A stretch of 64,000 bases of DNA. Source: Perca fluviatilis (taxonomy: Eukaryota > Chordata > Actinopteri > Perciformes > Percidae). A model generated the notes under the pieces. That model did no database searches and was not told the origin of the DNA. It worked only from the letters and a program-made list of their open reading frames with translations. The translations under genes were made by a program, and so were the position numbers. Each line of letters begins with the position of its first letter. Position 1 is the first letter of the stretch. Of the stretch, positions 46,184 to 58,123 are shown piece after piece. The stretch covers positions 18,859,669-18,923,668 of the forward strand of contig NC_053126.1 in assembly GCF_010015445.1 (NCBI RefSeq), read 5' to 3'.

Positions 46184-49100
46184 CTATGAAACAGAAGCGA
46201 GTTAGGACTAGTGTTCATTTTGTCACTTATTTTTAATTTAGTCTTAGTCTTGTGCCAAATGTCCTTGTTAGTTTTAGTCATATTTAGTCATTCACATATC
46301 TTTTTTTGTTAGTCAAGTTTTAGTCGACTAAAAGTCTCGTCATTTTAGTCTAGTTTTAGTCAAAAGAGAACTCAAGGTATCTTAGTCAAGTTTTAGTCTT
46401 TTTTTTTAAATAAATTATTTCTGAGATTATTTCTGATAACCATTTCAGTCAAATAGTTACATAAAAATAAATTAGATAATGTAATATAAATATCGAGCCT
46501 CTTCCTTATTTCACCAGTAAATTCCTGTTAAACGACAAAAACAACCACTGCATGGGAAAAGGATATTTTACAATAACTTTGAATGCAGCACGAAGCTGGT
46601 GAGGCGTATTTCAAGTGAACGCAACATATGTGTTGTTTTTCAGACAACAGCAGCTGCAGACTGTCGTACGTCTCGGTGTTGGAATCCTCTCCAGTGAAAT
46701 ACAGACAAACTTTACACCGTTTAGGTGTCAGCATTTTAACCGTGTTTACTCCAGCTGCTAGCTAACGGTAGGCTAACGTTACATGCTGTACCTGCAAGTA
46801 TAGTGTTAACTAGCGTCCCGTGCAGCGATGTTTCAGTTGACTCTAACGTCCGTTAATGAGCATCAGAGAGAAGCGCGGGCATTTAAGTGACACCGAAATC
46901 CGTGTTGCTATTCAGATAACGGTCGTTAAGGCACCGGTCGGTGCCGTATTAGCACCGGGTCTCGATACCCAACCCTAGTAACAGCTAAATATTCTATCTC
47001 ATGATGAAAAAGTAGAGGCGATTGTAGACGAAAATGAAGAGAGATTTTATCTTAGTTTTTATTTTATGCAAAACATTTTAGTCTCGTCTTTTTTTGTCAA
47101 CAATAATGCATGTTAATTTAGTCTTAGTCAGCGTTTTTGGACATTGGCGCAGTCTCGTCATCGTCTCGTCTTAGTCATGGAAAAAAAGGTCGTTGACGAA
47201 CATATTTAGTCTCGTCTCGTCTGACAAAATTAACACTAGTTAGGACCGGCAGCATTTGAGAGAAAGAAACAGAGCTGTATAGTAACTAAGTACAACTACT
47301 TCACTACTCTACTTAAGTACTAAAAGGCTGTATCTGTACTCTACTGGAGTATTATTTTTTTCTCCTACTTCCACTTTTACTTGAGTACATAGTTTTTACT
47401 CCGATACATTTTTTATGTGCTGCATCGTTACTGTTGTGAATTCCTCACGCTACAAAGACTGTAGGTCACAGTGTGTGTGTACGTTAGTTACGTACGATTT
47501 TTTACGTAAGAAATCCCTGAGATCGCGTCGTGTTTCTTTTCATTACAATTGCCCGTTCAGAAGTCGGAGATGATGTAAGTTTGTACTCTTTCTATTTAGC
47601 TATTGTTGCAGCAGATTAATCTATTCCTGAGTTGTTTCAGTCTGCAGTGAGTCCTGAATGTTAACCGTTTGACCCTGTGATGTGAAGCTGCTAGTTTATC
47701 TGTATGTTGCTAGCTTGCTAACTTTCCTGTACATCACAGATATTACCAACTAGTGTGTGATACGTTTTTTGGGGCTTTAATCGTTACTGTGCTGGAGAGG
47801 ATGTTCATTTTACTTGCACAGTGTGATAATTGTACATTTAATTTCAGTATTTGTTAATACTTGTTATTTTAATATAATATACTTAATGTTTGTTAATTCC
47901 TTTGGCTACAGCCTTGGCTAAACATTTGAAATAATATAAACAATATGATATTCAAACTTTTGACTGCTTTCTTTAATAACTAAATAACACAGTACTTGCC
48001 TTTTACTTTCAGTACTTGAGTAGTACATTTCAAAATAAACTACTTGCAATACTTAAGTACAAAAAAATGTTGAATACTTTAGTACTTATACTTAAGTGTG
48101 GTGCTTAAAGAGCACTTCTACTTAAGTCACTTTTTTGATAGAGCACTTGTACTTTTACTCAAGTATGGGTCTCTAGTACTTTATACACCTCTGGAAAGGA
48201 ACATATGCCTACCATTGCCAATGAGTTACCTTTGTCCTCTGTGAAATGGGCTCTCTGCCGCTGGTGTTTGGACATGCTGGCAATCTCCTCCTTGCGTCTT
48301 GCCTGGGCGATGCAAATAGCCATATGATACCTGTTCAGTGCCGTGTGGATGCTCATATGGAGGGGAGTGTTGCACAGACACTCCATTCTATCCAGAAGGC
48401 TTGCTACCTGCAACACACCAACGCAATCAACCCTTATATTCCCCCCTCAGTCTTAGAAATTCATTTCTTAATGTGGTATTCTACAAACACGGACAAAGTG
48501 CTTACAGAATAACAAGCCATCATATAAACATAACTTCACAGAAATAGAAAATATATCAACAAGATATTACAAAAGTTTACATTAACTGTTTGCCTTAATG
48601 AGGTCTTAGTTGTACTGTGTGTGTAAGTATGGTTTTTATTCAGGGTCCAAACTGATTTTCCTTTTTTTTAACAAACCTCCAGGAGACTGCATTAAAGGGA
48701 AGTAGTTTTCTCTTGATAACACTCATGGGTGTGCAAAATAAAATTGCAAATATCACCTTCAGAACATAACAGGGCTGCTGTGACACAATCCACCTGTAGA
48801 TGGCAGTATGGAAGCAATTGATTCAGGCGTCTCACCCTTGCTTGTTCTCTCATCTGATTAACAATGAGGTGGTCCACTCTTGTGGGATTTGGTGGAGTTT
48901 TGGGTAGGTTAATGTTGGCCACTGCTGCAATTCTTTTACCAAGAAATGTCTTGGTAATGATGACCTCTGTCTAAAATAAAAAAAATAAAAAAGTGAGAAC
49001 AAGGCATCCCATAACTAACAAAAGTGAAAATACTGTATATTCATAATTCGCAGAGCTTATCTAAACATAAATGGGGTGATAAAATGTTTGTATTTATGAC

Positions 49101-51106
49101 AGAAAATCAGACTTCGAAAGCATACCCTTTTTCTCTCCCGCTCCAAACTCCTCCACTGCTCATAACACTCGTCCAGGTAGAAGTAGAGCTGGATCACAGG
49201 TCCTCCTTGATTCATCACCATTGAAGTTGTCATGGCTGAAGCCATGCCATGATAAGTGCTCTCTCCTCTGCAGGTCATCGTGTCACTAACATAGGGGTTG
49301 AAAGCTGCAGACTCATTGGCTGACATCCTATCACCCACATCCATGCCAGGAACACCACTTCCATAGGCCAGTGTGGATCTAGAGCTGAAGTTAAAGGAGT
49401 TGATGGGCACGCTGGAGTACCTTCTGGGGTCATTCACAGGATACATCAAAGGAGTGAGGTGCTGTGTATTCCCTACACTGACCATGCTGTTTTCTCCATC
49501 AAATCTCTGAGACTGCATGCTCCCCACGTGGTCAATGTACGGGTTTTGTTTCTTATCTCCCCCTCTCATGTTAGAGTTGGTTAGGGGTCTTGTGGAGAAG
49601 ACTTCTCCTAGAAAGCCAGACATATGCATCCTCTTCTTTTCCCTCTGCATCTGTGGCTTGAGCTTGCTCTGTATCAGGCCCTGCTGGATGTGATGCTTTG
49701 AATACTGGTTCATGCCTACGTTAATAGGGAGTGAAGTGTTCTCTCTGTGCATGATCAGGTTGCTTTGGTATTGGTTTGGACGGTTTAAAGATGCAGAGAA
49801 TGGCTTGGGTGGCTGGAAGTATTCTGTGTTTTGTGGGCTGAAACCAGATAGATCTTGAAAGGCATCGCGCTTAAATGTTTGTTTCCTCACTCCACCATTT
49901 CTTTGCATCTGCACTGTCCCAAATTCTCCCACCAGCTGCTTTTGGGTCTGAATTGCAGGAGTACTCTGTGTTGACATTGCAGGACTAGTGATTTTCCATT
50001 GTTCGGCCATGCTGTCTTCATGGTGCGTGCCCACTGTTGGCCTGTGATTGTTTGGGAAGTCTCCATGACATAAACTATCATGCTCACCAGCCATGAACGA
50101 CTGAAAACTGCTGACCAGTTGATTAATGTCTTGTGGCCCATACTGCTCATTACTGGTGGGCTTTGCGCTGCTCTGGATGTACTGGTCTTCATAATAAGGA
50201 TGAAAGCATGGGCTGTTCATTTCGCTTTGAGGTCTAAAGCCATTACTGGGGTCAGGGAAATTATTCATAGGCTGATTATTTCCTCTCTCAGCTGGCATTT
50301 TGTCATATTTGCTTTGTTGTACCTGTGACAAGTAGGTGTGTCCTGTGTTGGGTATTGGTAGACCTGGTGGCAGTTTCTGAGGACGGAGGGTGTGGCTGTC
50401 CCTGTCTCCATTAGGCAAATTAAAAAGCCATTGTTGATTGGTAGAAAGGCCATTGGACTGTTGATACAACTCTTCAACATCTTTGTCCACTGACTGTCCC
50501 TGTGCTTTACTTAAAGCCTCACGGGATACATAGTTTGGAGGAAAGGTAGGGTTATGTTGCGTTTTAGCCTCTGATTGAAAATACTGTAGCAGTTCTTCTC
50601 TCAATGTCTTTGGAGACCAGACAGGATTACATGTGGGTAGGGTGCTGAAAGAAGAATCAAGGACTTTCTTTAATGTTAGTGTTTAGAAAACTACTACAAC
50701 ATATATGAAATATATTCTTTTTTTATTAAATGTAGATTCAAAACTACAGATATTTATTTTTGGCTGTTCATTAGCCATAAATCACACAATACTTACTGTT
50801 ATATATACCCGACTCTACAATGTGAAAACCTTAAAGGTCCAATGTGTAGGAATTTCTCCCATTTAGCGTTGAGATCATATATTGCAATCAACTCTCTCGC
50901 ACCACGCAGTTCAAAGTAGGGCTGAACGATTTTTGAAAATATTGTAATTGCGATTTTTTCCTCAAATATTGCGATTGCGATTCGATATTCGATTATTTTT
51001 TTAAGCTCTTTGTCTTCTGTATTATTCAACAAAGACAAACAATAAATCATTGTATAGTATGAACAACACACAATTACACACTAGACAGTTAAATAAGTAA
51101 AAACAC

Positions 51107-51160
<54 letters not shown>

Positions 51161-51165
51161 CATAT

Positions 51166-51209
<44 letters not shown>

Positions 51210-54200
51210 TTTTTTACAGTGCACAGAGAGGAGCTGCCTCCAGCCCCTCCCCCTCGTGAAGTTGCGTGCCGACACCGTCAACACTGCACTTGCTCAGAGA
51301 GGCTATCGTTACGTTAGTTGCTGTGGTCTTGCCGTGGGATTAACTGTACTAATAAAACCGTTGAAACACCGCGGCCACGCTGCTGTGAAAGCTCCCCAAA
51401 CCGTCATTTATCAGTCTGATTGTTACCCCTCTCAGTGGCAGCTCCTCCACCCATATCTTTATATCTTTATAACGGAGCTAACCGCTAACCGGAGCTAACC
51501 GCTAATCAGAGCTAGCTCGTTGCCAACCGAGCCTTCAGTTCTGCGTGCCTGTATCCATTAACTGCATGTATGGACTCGAGCCCAAACAAAACCCTTCATT
51601 TTATTAAAATGGCTGTAAAAGTTTTAAACTTCAACTCAGAATTGTTTGAATGACAGAGATCAGCTCAAGGTACAGTGTAGCGTTAGCGTGCTAAGTTGAT
51701 GCTTTCTCTGCGTAGTGCAAACTGATTTGCTCTTGCGAGTCATCAAATCGAGACCAAATCGCAGCCTTTGCGATTAGGAAATCGCGTTTTAACATATCGC
51801 GATATTATCGCAAATGCAATTAATCGTTCAGCCCTAGTTCAAAGTACGTATTACAGCTACAGTAGCCTTCACGCTTCAAAAAGCCGGTCTCTTGCTGTTT
51901 TCAATATCCTTTTTCTGGGCGAAGAAGAAGACTTCTGTTCCTGAAATGTGGATTTTGAATACGTGTGGTCCTCCATGTTTCCTTCTTCAAACTTGCCGGG
52001 GCCGGGAAGCTACGATACCCATTAGCAGCACCTGTGAGTTTATCATGTGACAGCGATAACACGAAAGGCGGAGCAGTATGTCCTGTAGGTCCCTTACCGG
52101 CTAACGTATTTCAAGATGGCGCATGAATATGGAGCGTCTACCCCAGTTTATGCGAATGCAAATGTAAAATTTCAAGCAGAAAGGAATACTTGGAATTGAT
52201 GGTGGTGGTAAATATTCATGAAAAAGGACAAGTTTGTGAACGGGCAACACAGATTTTGATAATGAACAACTAAACACGTTACTAGGGGTGCACCGATCCG
52301 ACTTTTTCAGTCCCGATACCGATACCGATGCCAGGGCTTTGTGTATCTGTCGATACCCGATACCGATCCGATACCGTTAAGGAAATAATAATAAACTGTA
52401 TACCTTCCACATTACACCTTCCTTCCACCATGTGGAAGACACTAAAGGCACCAGACCTTCCTAACTAAACATTACTTTCCTAACTAAGACAAAATAACAT
52501 AGATGTAATGTATTGAATTCTTATTTATTTGTTATTTAAAAAACAATTGTGCATTCAAATTAAAAATATAATGTAATCAAACTTCTTAAAATAAATTTAA
52601 ATACATAATAATGGGCCATCAATAATGGGCCACCTTTATATAGGTTTATAATGGCTTATTCTACTGTCAGGAGTACATAGAATATCACAAAAACATGTTA
52701 ATGTCATCATGTTTACTAAAAGCTTTGATTAAGGGTTTGCTTTGCTCCACGACATTATACAATAAATTTGTATGAAGGGGAATCCATGAAACAGTTACAG
52801 AAGCTAAACTATTTGTATTGTGCAAACTGCAAAGTAGTAAAAAACTCAAATCGAATGAATAGCCAACAACTTTAACACCGTTTCCCTTTCAAAACTAAAT
52901 AGTTGTAAGCTAGTACTGTATAACCACTACCTTGGCCACAGGTAAGTTAGGTTATAGTAGTGGGGGACTGAACGGAGCTCCGCTGTCAGCCTCCTTCGCT
53001 GTTTGAATAATGTTAGTAGGTTGGCGGACGTATTTCAGCGAGGCGAGACATCTTAAATCCAGAGTTTTAATCATTGCTCCGAACCCGTCTTTCTCAACGG
53101 CCTGTAGCGGGACCGGAGGTGGATTGCGTTCATAACGTTGCTCCACTGCATGCTTGAAGTGACAGGTCTTTAACGTTAGCGCAGTAACGTTAGCACGGCT
53201 GAGTAACGTTAGAGCGACGGGCAACAACCGTGGCTAAATTATGTCCGATTTGTTAGAAAGAAAAAAAACTTGGGAACAACAGACGGCTCCTCTCTTGAGC
53301 ACACGTTGTTCTAGTGTATCTCCGGTCTTTCTTCATCCTCTAGCTAACTTTCTTCTAGGTTCTTGTGCAGTAGCGACCGTAGCCTCTCCCAGCTTAACAG
53401 ACTGTTCTGCTACCTGGCTAGCTAGGCTAGCAGCTCTAATGTTACCCAGCATGCCATTCGGCGGTGTAGCTACATTTGTAAATGTAAAATTATTAGTGTT
53501 AGAAACTGTTTAAGACTTTTTTCAAATTTTTTTTTGTTTTTTTTTTTTTTTTTTTTAAGAGAGTTAGTTGTGGGTTTTTTTTTTTAAAAAAATTTTTTTT
53601 ATTAATTGTTGTGTTATAAAGTTACTACCATGAGTGAGAAGGGTACGCAGTTAACAGGGGCCCTGGTGCTGCGACGGAGTGTTAAAAAACAAAAAACTGA
53701 TCCAGCTATTTTTGCAATATCGGGGCCGATATCCGATCCTAATATCGGATCGGTGCACCCCTACACGTTACACACTGGACCTTTAAACCCCGACATACCC
53801 TTCACTGTAGTAGCTGTCCTGTGAATCTGCTTCATCCAAAATGTTGGACACTAGACCCTGTAGATCAGTCTCTCCGTCACAGCTAGTATTATCAGTGGGC
53901 TTTCTGCAAGGAAAAGAAAACATGTCTCTAGAATTGCACTCTTTACATTCATTTTAGAGTATGGCTGACAACTTTCTTTATTTTTCTTCCACAATAAGAC
54001 TTGCACCCAGTACATTATACTAAAGATGTCACGAGAACCAATACTTTGCACCCAAGTCGATGCCAAAATTCTGAAAACGTAACAGTACTTGTTTTTCTAG
54101 GTATCAAAGATGCAATTCTTCCGGACCTGACGTGGGAAGCATATATACGACTACAACTGTTGTAGTCGGCCGCTAAATGCCAAAGAATAAGAATGCCTAC

Positions 54201-54379
54201 TGACACGGAAGAACAGTGCAGTGAACAGCTAATCATCTTAGGCAGTAAGCTTCTGGCTTTACCGTACATTGACGCAAACGGCTTTCACAAGTTCATCTGA
54301 AACTTCCGAACTGCAAGTAGTCTGTTTCTCTCTGCCATTGTTTTTCACATACAGCCTAATGTTAGCTATGAAAGCTGAC

Positions 54380-54438
<59 letters not shown>

Positions 54439-56408
54439 CTGCATAATTTCAGTTAAAAGTTAACTTTTTTTAACTTAAAAAAAGTGTCCCCAAGTGTTAT
54501 CCTTGTTATACTTATCCTGAAATACATTTAAAGGAGTTAAGAAATGCAGAATTTTACTAGTATTGGTATTGACTACTTAATTCCTGTGACATTCTTACAT
54601 TTAACTACCTCTGAATAACAGAATAAAATCCCAAACCTATTTGATTAGACAGAATAGCAGTGTGATTGCCCTAACATAGTTGAAAATGAATACCTGCTTT
54701 TAATGCTGTTCTGGGCACAATTGATAAGGCCATAGGGATCATCATGAGCATTGTGAGACCAGGGCATGTAGGATGCTGTGTTCTGTTCCTGTAGTGAGAC
54801 ACTGGGGGTAGCCATGGAGGGCAATGCCACATTGTTTCCACTGGCCTGAAAAAGAGAGAAGCGTAGGTTACTCAATCTGAAGATCGCCTGAAAAAAAAAC
54901 GTTACTACTCTATTTTTCTTCCTCACACAAAGCAGATTGATGCACATTACAGAATACACAAACCAGACAATTAAAGCTGTAATGATAGTTCCTCAATCAA
55001 TTAGTCAATTGGTAAATGATGAATCAGCAACTATTTCGATAATAAAGAAATAAATTAAATTGTAAGAATTGGCTGCTTTTTTGTTTAATACTATTGTAAA
55101 TGTGTATATTTTGGTTGGTCAGACACAAATTTCAATATTTTCTGGTATTTTCACAGGCCACACGATTAATTGAGAAAATAATCAATAGTTCGTTCCAGCT
55201 TCAAAGTTAATAATCACACAAAAAATACCATTAAGGGTATACTTATTGTCCCAAATTCCCCCATACAATGTCCTTAATTATGAACCTGCTAAACCACCTG
55301 TGCTGTTTAACAGGTGTTTTATAGTAATTAATGTGCGCATGACAAGTTTGCCATTCAAAAAGTCATTTATTAAGTCATTTAGTTGCAAATGTGCATTATT
55401 TACAAGCTAAAAAATGGCAGGGCGACCCCGTTCTTCGGAAACAATTGTGGCAAATGAGGCCAAATGTTTTCCCAGCACTAATACACTAAGTTGCCACAAT
55501 TTACAGTTTGGCCTAAAGAAATCATGATAGGCCTACTTGCCTAACCCCCACCCCTCAAAACTCGTTTTATAAACACTACGGCACTATTCCGGCCGCACCC
55601 CGACCCAGTTACGAACGGCTCTGCTACTCCAGACCAACCGAAGCACTTGGTACAAGCACATGGGTATCGCTACGTCTGGGAGGGATTCTGACTTGGAGGC
55701 AGTCATAATCCCGCAGATGGTAGCTTTATGGTTGCTTTGGGACACTAAATTTTTTTGGAAAAATAATAAACTAACCTGTCTCAAATAAGACCCTCATCAT
55801 TTGGGACACTCAGTTTTTGGAAAACAAAATAATAATAATAATAATAAACTAACCTGTCTCAAATAAGACCCTCATCATTTGGGACACTCAGTTTTTGGAA
55901 AACAAAATAATAATAATAATAATAATAAACTAACCTGTCTCAAATAAGACCCTCATCATTTGGGACACTCAGTTTTTGGAAAAAAAAAGAAATAATAATA
56001 AACTGACCTGTCTCAAATAAGACCCTCATCATTTGGGACGCTCAGTTTTTGGAAAAAAATAAAAAATAAAATAAACTAACCTGTCTCAAATAAGACCCTC
56101 ATCATTTGGGAGACTCAGTTTTTCGAAAATAATTTGGGACACTAAACTGCACCCACCATTAAGTAAATTTTTGCTATGAACTGAGATTAAAAAAATAAAA
56201 AATAGGTCTTCACATTAGATGATACAATGGTTTTCCACCATTCATTGCACCATTAACTCCTAATACAGGTATGTGGATACTGCTGCAAATATGCCATATT
56301 TTAAAAATACCATAGCCATGACCCTAAAAGCATAACGTTACTTACCTGACGCTGGTATGTAGGAAAGAGTGAGTTTGCAAATGTCCTCTGATGCCCGTCA
56401 AAGGCCAT
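45993..56408 (-). CDS. meioc: Meioc, meiosis-specific coiled-coil protein (7 coding exons)
   Basis: Joined minus-strand exons 56408-56346, 54845-54694, 53903-53799, 50644-49126, 48970-48836, 48407-48230 and 46183-45993 give 2343 nt, or 780 aa plus stop, with all phases closing. Landmarks are MAFDGHQRTFANSLFPTYQ at the start, DGETDLQGLVSNILDEADSQ in exon 4 of the transcript, and a long low-complexity central part rich in Asn, Gln and Ser (about residues 107-613). The conserved C-terminal domain holds TKTFLGKRIAAVANINLPKT, TPPNPTRVDHLIVNQMREQA, HTALNRYHMAICIAQARRKE and TRKIRTALWSALQMTLPK. In mouse, MEIOC partners with the RNA helicase YTHDC2 to keep germ cells in meiotic prophase; a germ-cell role here is inferred from orthology. 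The neighbours ccdc43 and fzd2 agree with the mammalian locus. Confidence 0.95.
46209..47238. mobile_element. hAT-type element in meioc intron (TAGTGTT ends)
   Basis: The ends are TAGTGTTCATTTTGTCA and inverted TAGTGTTAATTTTGTCA, with perfect 8-bp duplications GTTAGGAC at 46201-46208 and 47239-47246. Subterminal arrays of TTTAGTC/CTCGTC motifs lie at both ends. It carries the right end of a further element near 46976 (…CCCAACCCTA). No transposase domain is seen. Confidence 0.85.
46925..46976. mobile_element. One-ended hAT-like fragment
   Basis: The sequence ending GATACCCAACCCTA resembles the terminus of a fish hAT family. A matching left end or an 8-bp duplication of the following gtaacagc was not found, so this is a fragment or an old nested copy. 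Confidence 0.4.
47270..48193. mobile_element. hAT-type element in meioc intron (CAGAGSTGTATA ends)
   Basis: The left end CAGAGCTGTATAGTAACTAA and inverted right end CAGAGGTGTATAAAGTACTA are flanked by gaaagaaa and gaaaggaa (7/8). Subterminal TACTTAAGTAC/ACTTGAGTA repeats are present on both sides. It ends 36 bp from the meioc exon 6 donor. There is no transposase reading frame. Confidence 0.82.
48230..48407 (-). CDS. meioc: meioc coding exon 6
   Basis: The acceptor is GTTGCAG|GTAGCA and the donor is ACAAAG|GTAACT, phase 1. It encodes VASLLDRMECLCNTPLHMSI through KHQRQRAHFTEDK. A hAT element ends 36 bp downstream of this donor. Confidence 0.92.
48836..48970 (-). CDS. meioc: meioc coding exon 5
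   Basis: The acceptor is ATTTTAG|ACAGAG and the donor is GCAAGG|GTGAGA, phase 0, 45 codons. It encodes TEVIITKTFLGKRIAAVANI to VDHLIVNQMREQAR. Confidence 0.92.
49126..50644 (-). CDS. meioc: meioc coding exon 4 (large central exon, 1519 nt)
   Basis: The acceptor is TCTTTCAG|CACCCT and the donor is AAAAGG|GTATGC, phase 0. It begins TLPTCNPVWSPKTLREELLQ, is open for 506 codons, and ends VIQLYFYLDECYEQWRSLER then ERKR. The open frame continues past the donor into the intron, where similarity to the family ends. Confidence 0.95.
50917..51836. mobile_element. hAT-type element nested in the TTAA MITE
   Basis: The ends are TAGGGCTGAACGATTTTTGA and inverted TAGGGCTGAACGATTAATTG, with perfect 8-bp duplications GTTCAAAG at 50909-50916 and 51837-51844. 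It is related by its ends to the element at 20144-21442. It contains AT and AC microsatellites at about 51113-51205. No transposase was recognised. Confidence 0.87.
51113..51205. repeat. (AT)n and (AC)n compound microsatellite
   Basis: AT array, then TACA units, then AC array, inside the hAT element at 50917-51836. Confidence 0.93.
52283..53763 (-). mobile_element. hAT-type element with GGGGTGCACCGATCCG ends
   Basis: The ends TAGGGGTGCACCGATCCGAC and inverted TAGGGGTGCACCGATCCGAT are flanked by perfect 8-bp duplications CACGTTAC (52275-52282 and 53764-53771). CCGATACC/TATCGG subterminal repeats lie at both ends. A decayed transposase fragment lies on the minus strand inside it. Confidence 0.9.
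52952..53227 (-). pseudogene. hAT (ZBED-like) transposase fragment
   Basis: The reading frame contains PLQAVEKDGFGAMIKTLDLR, which resembles the conserved 'VExxGFxxMIxxLDPRY' block that follows the BED finger in hAT/ZBED transposases. The expected DPRY is LRCL here, so the block is decayed. Neither the BED finger nor the catalytic core is found near it. Confidence 0.6.
53799..53903 (-). CDS. meioc: meioc coding exon 3
   Basis: The acceptor is CTTGCAG|AAAGCC and the donor is GAAGG|GTATGT. It encodes KPTDNTSCDGETDLQGLVSN and ILDEADSQDSYYSEG, a recognisable conserved MEIOC block. A TTAA-flanked transposon ends only 12 bp beyond the donor. Confidence 0.9.
54381..54437. repeat. (AT)n microsatellite in meioc intron
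   Basis: About 28 uninterrupted AT units. Confidence 0.96.
54694..54845 (-). CDS. meioc: meioc coding exon 2
   Basis: The acceptor is TTTTTCAG|GCCAGT and the donor is AGCAG|GTATTC, phase 2. It encodes ASGNNVALPSMATPSVSLQE through DDPYGLINCAQNSIKS. Confidence 0.9.
55740..56150. repeat. Minisatellite, about 73-81-bp unit, five copies
   Basis: The block CTAACCTGTCTCAAATAAGA plus CCCTCATCATTTGGGACACT and CAGTTTTTGGAAAA repeats at about 55771, 55849, 55930, 56003 and 56076. Unit length varies with the length of an internal AAT/A tract. It lies in the first coding intron of meioc. Confidence 0.9.
56346..56408 (-). CDS. meioc: meioc coding exon 1 (transcript exon 2)
   Basis: The ATG reads MAFDGHQRTFANSLFPTYQ and continues to RQ. 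The donor is CGTCAG|GTAAGT, phase 0. The exon probably starts at 56464 after TTTTGCCAG, so about 56 nt are 5' UTR. Confidence 0.9.
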
Positions 56409-56772
56409 TCTGAACTCCCTTGAACTTGAACTGATTCTTTAGCTACTCCATTCACGTTACTGCTCTGGCAAAACACAAGGTACTCGTTGTTAATATGTGA
56501 TATAACCATATGTAGTAGATTTGGGATAACACAGAAATTATTATCTTAACGTTACTGCTATTTCAGAGAAAGGAAATAACTTCGCCGCTAATGTTAACGT
56601 TAGTGGATTCAAGTGGATTCATGTAGCTAATGTAAGCTAGCAAGCTGCTATGCTGCCTTGGCTAATTTGGACTAAACTTTCACCCATACTCAAACTGCTT
56701 CCCTGCCAGTCAAATGTGGTAACTTTGCTAACACAAACCAAGACATCCGAGTAAAATACAGGATAAGCCTAC

Positions 56773-56865
56773 CTGCGAAAGTAACGTTAACGTCAACTTT
56801 TGGAGTTAAACAATTTTCTTCACTGTCCGTACATTATCCCCAACTGCTCTCGTGACCCCCTCTGC
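56773..56865 (-). other. meioc: Probable 5' UTR exon and start region of meioc
   Basis: On the minus strand TTTCGCAG|GTAGGC forms a donor whose partner is the acceptor before 56464. The upstream border is a guess because no initiator or TATA element can be fixed. Confidence 0.45.
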
Positions 56866-57839
56866 TCGCCCCCACAGAAGTTCGATGTTGCCCTCGCGAC
56901 ATGAGCTTACATTGGCTATTTTTCGTCCAATTGACATCAAGCAGTAGATCCAAGCGCATAGCAACCGTTAATATAATCTATGGTAGCCTATGATATCCGT
57001 GGGTATCCGTATGGTATCGCACCCTCCCCCACCTCAGGCCATTGTGTAGTAGGCCTACCTTATTTTTACTTTTTGAGTGGTATGTGATTTTGGACACAGC
57101 CTGCGTAGTACACAATGGCCTAAATCGACACAGGTGGTCCTGCTATTATGCCCACCTGGAAGTTATCCATATGGTATGCATATATTTGAAGACATAATTG
57201 TGTACACTATTATTTCTTTATTTTTTGTTGGTTTATTATACTAGACATAATTTTTTTTTTTTACTTCAATGACTTTCCATTGCATTGTAATGATTGCATT
57301 ATTTGCATTATTTGTATACTTTTATTCCAATTCAGTTCTGTTCAGCTTTTTTTCACTTCCGTTTAATTGAAGATTCAGGTCAAATAAAATGCATTTCACT
57401 ACAACTTAAAAAAAACAACTTAAAAAAATAAATTTTACGAAAGTTAGTACACAATTACTACATAGGCCTACATGAAGATACAAGCGATTAACAATGAATA
57501 ATCCAACACCAGTTTGATTGATATTCCCTTGAGTCCACAATAATAATAAAAAAAAACATTTAGCAAAATAGAAGAAGAAACAATTGATATTTTATTAAAA
57601 CAACCCAAGTTGATATTCCCTGGATTCCACAACAAAACATGGGAAGGTCTACCCCCTCTCTTCCTCCTCCCATAAACATTAGACTACTCCAAGGGGAATT
57701 TGAAAGTCTGCTTGGGCCACGCAATCCAGCTGTGGAGCTGGAAAGTTTGACAATATTATCAAAAAGACGACCAGTGCAAAAGCGACATTACCTTCAAAAT
57801 AAAAGCATACACTTAGTCAAATTTACACACTTGGCATAT

Positions 57840-57942
57840 ACAAGGTAATAAGAATATTACCTTTTCTTAGAATTAGATAACATCATTGCCACAAGGTAAT
57901 AAGAATATTACCTTTTCTTAGAATTAGATAACATCATTGCCC
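57840..57942. repeat. 51-bp tandem duplication
   Basis: The unit starting CAAGGTAATAAGAATATTAC and ending ATAACATCATTGCC occurs twice in direct succession with no visible difference. It lies between the divergent meioc and fzd2 starts. Confidence 0.9.
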
Positions 57943-58098
57943 TTAACTAAAAAATTATATGATGCTGTATTTAATTGTTCATGTAATGTATAAATCAATA
58001 CGTACTGGATTGATGAACGCAATTGATATAAATACATTATTAATATTATTTTTATTTTTTATTATATTACTACTCTTATTATTGTAGTAGTCTAGTTA

Positions 58099-58123
58099 TA
58101 GTAGTAGTAGTAGTAGTAGTAGA
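58099..58123. repeat. (TAG)n microsatellite
   Basis: About 8 TAG units, 460 bp upstream of the fzd2 start codon. Confidence 0.9.

Larger units (their letters stand above)
50831..53786. mobile_element. TTAA-flanked MITE, interrupted by two hAT insertions
   Basis: The left end is TTAAAGGTCCAATGTGTAGG and the inverted right end is TTAAAGGTCCAGTGTGTAAC. A TTAA target site at each end is typical of piggyBac-like MITEs. Removing the two hAT elements (50917-51836 and 52283-53763) and one copy of each duplication leaves about 540 bp. The composite nearly fills a meioc intron. Confidence 0.8.

Noticed and set aside
54026..54575. Further hAT element in a meioc intron
   Set aside because: A GATGTCACGAGAACC-like left end and a TAGTATTGGTATTGAC-like right end resemble a fish family, but ends do not pair well and no 8-bp duplication is found.
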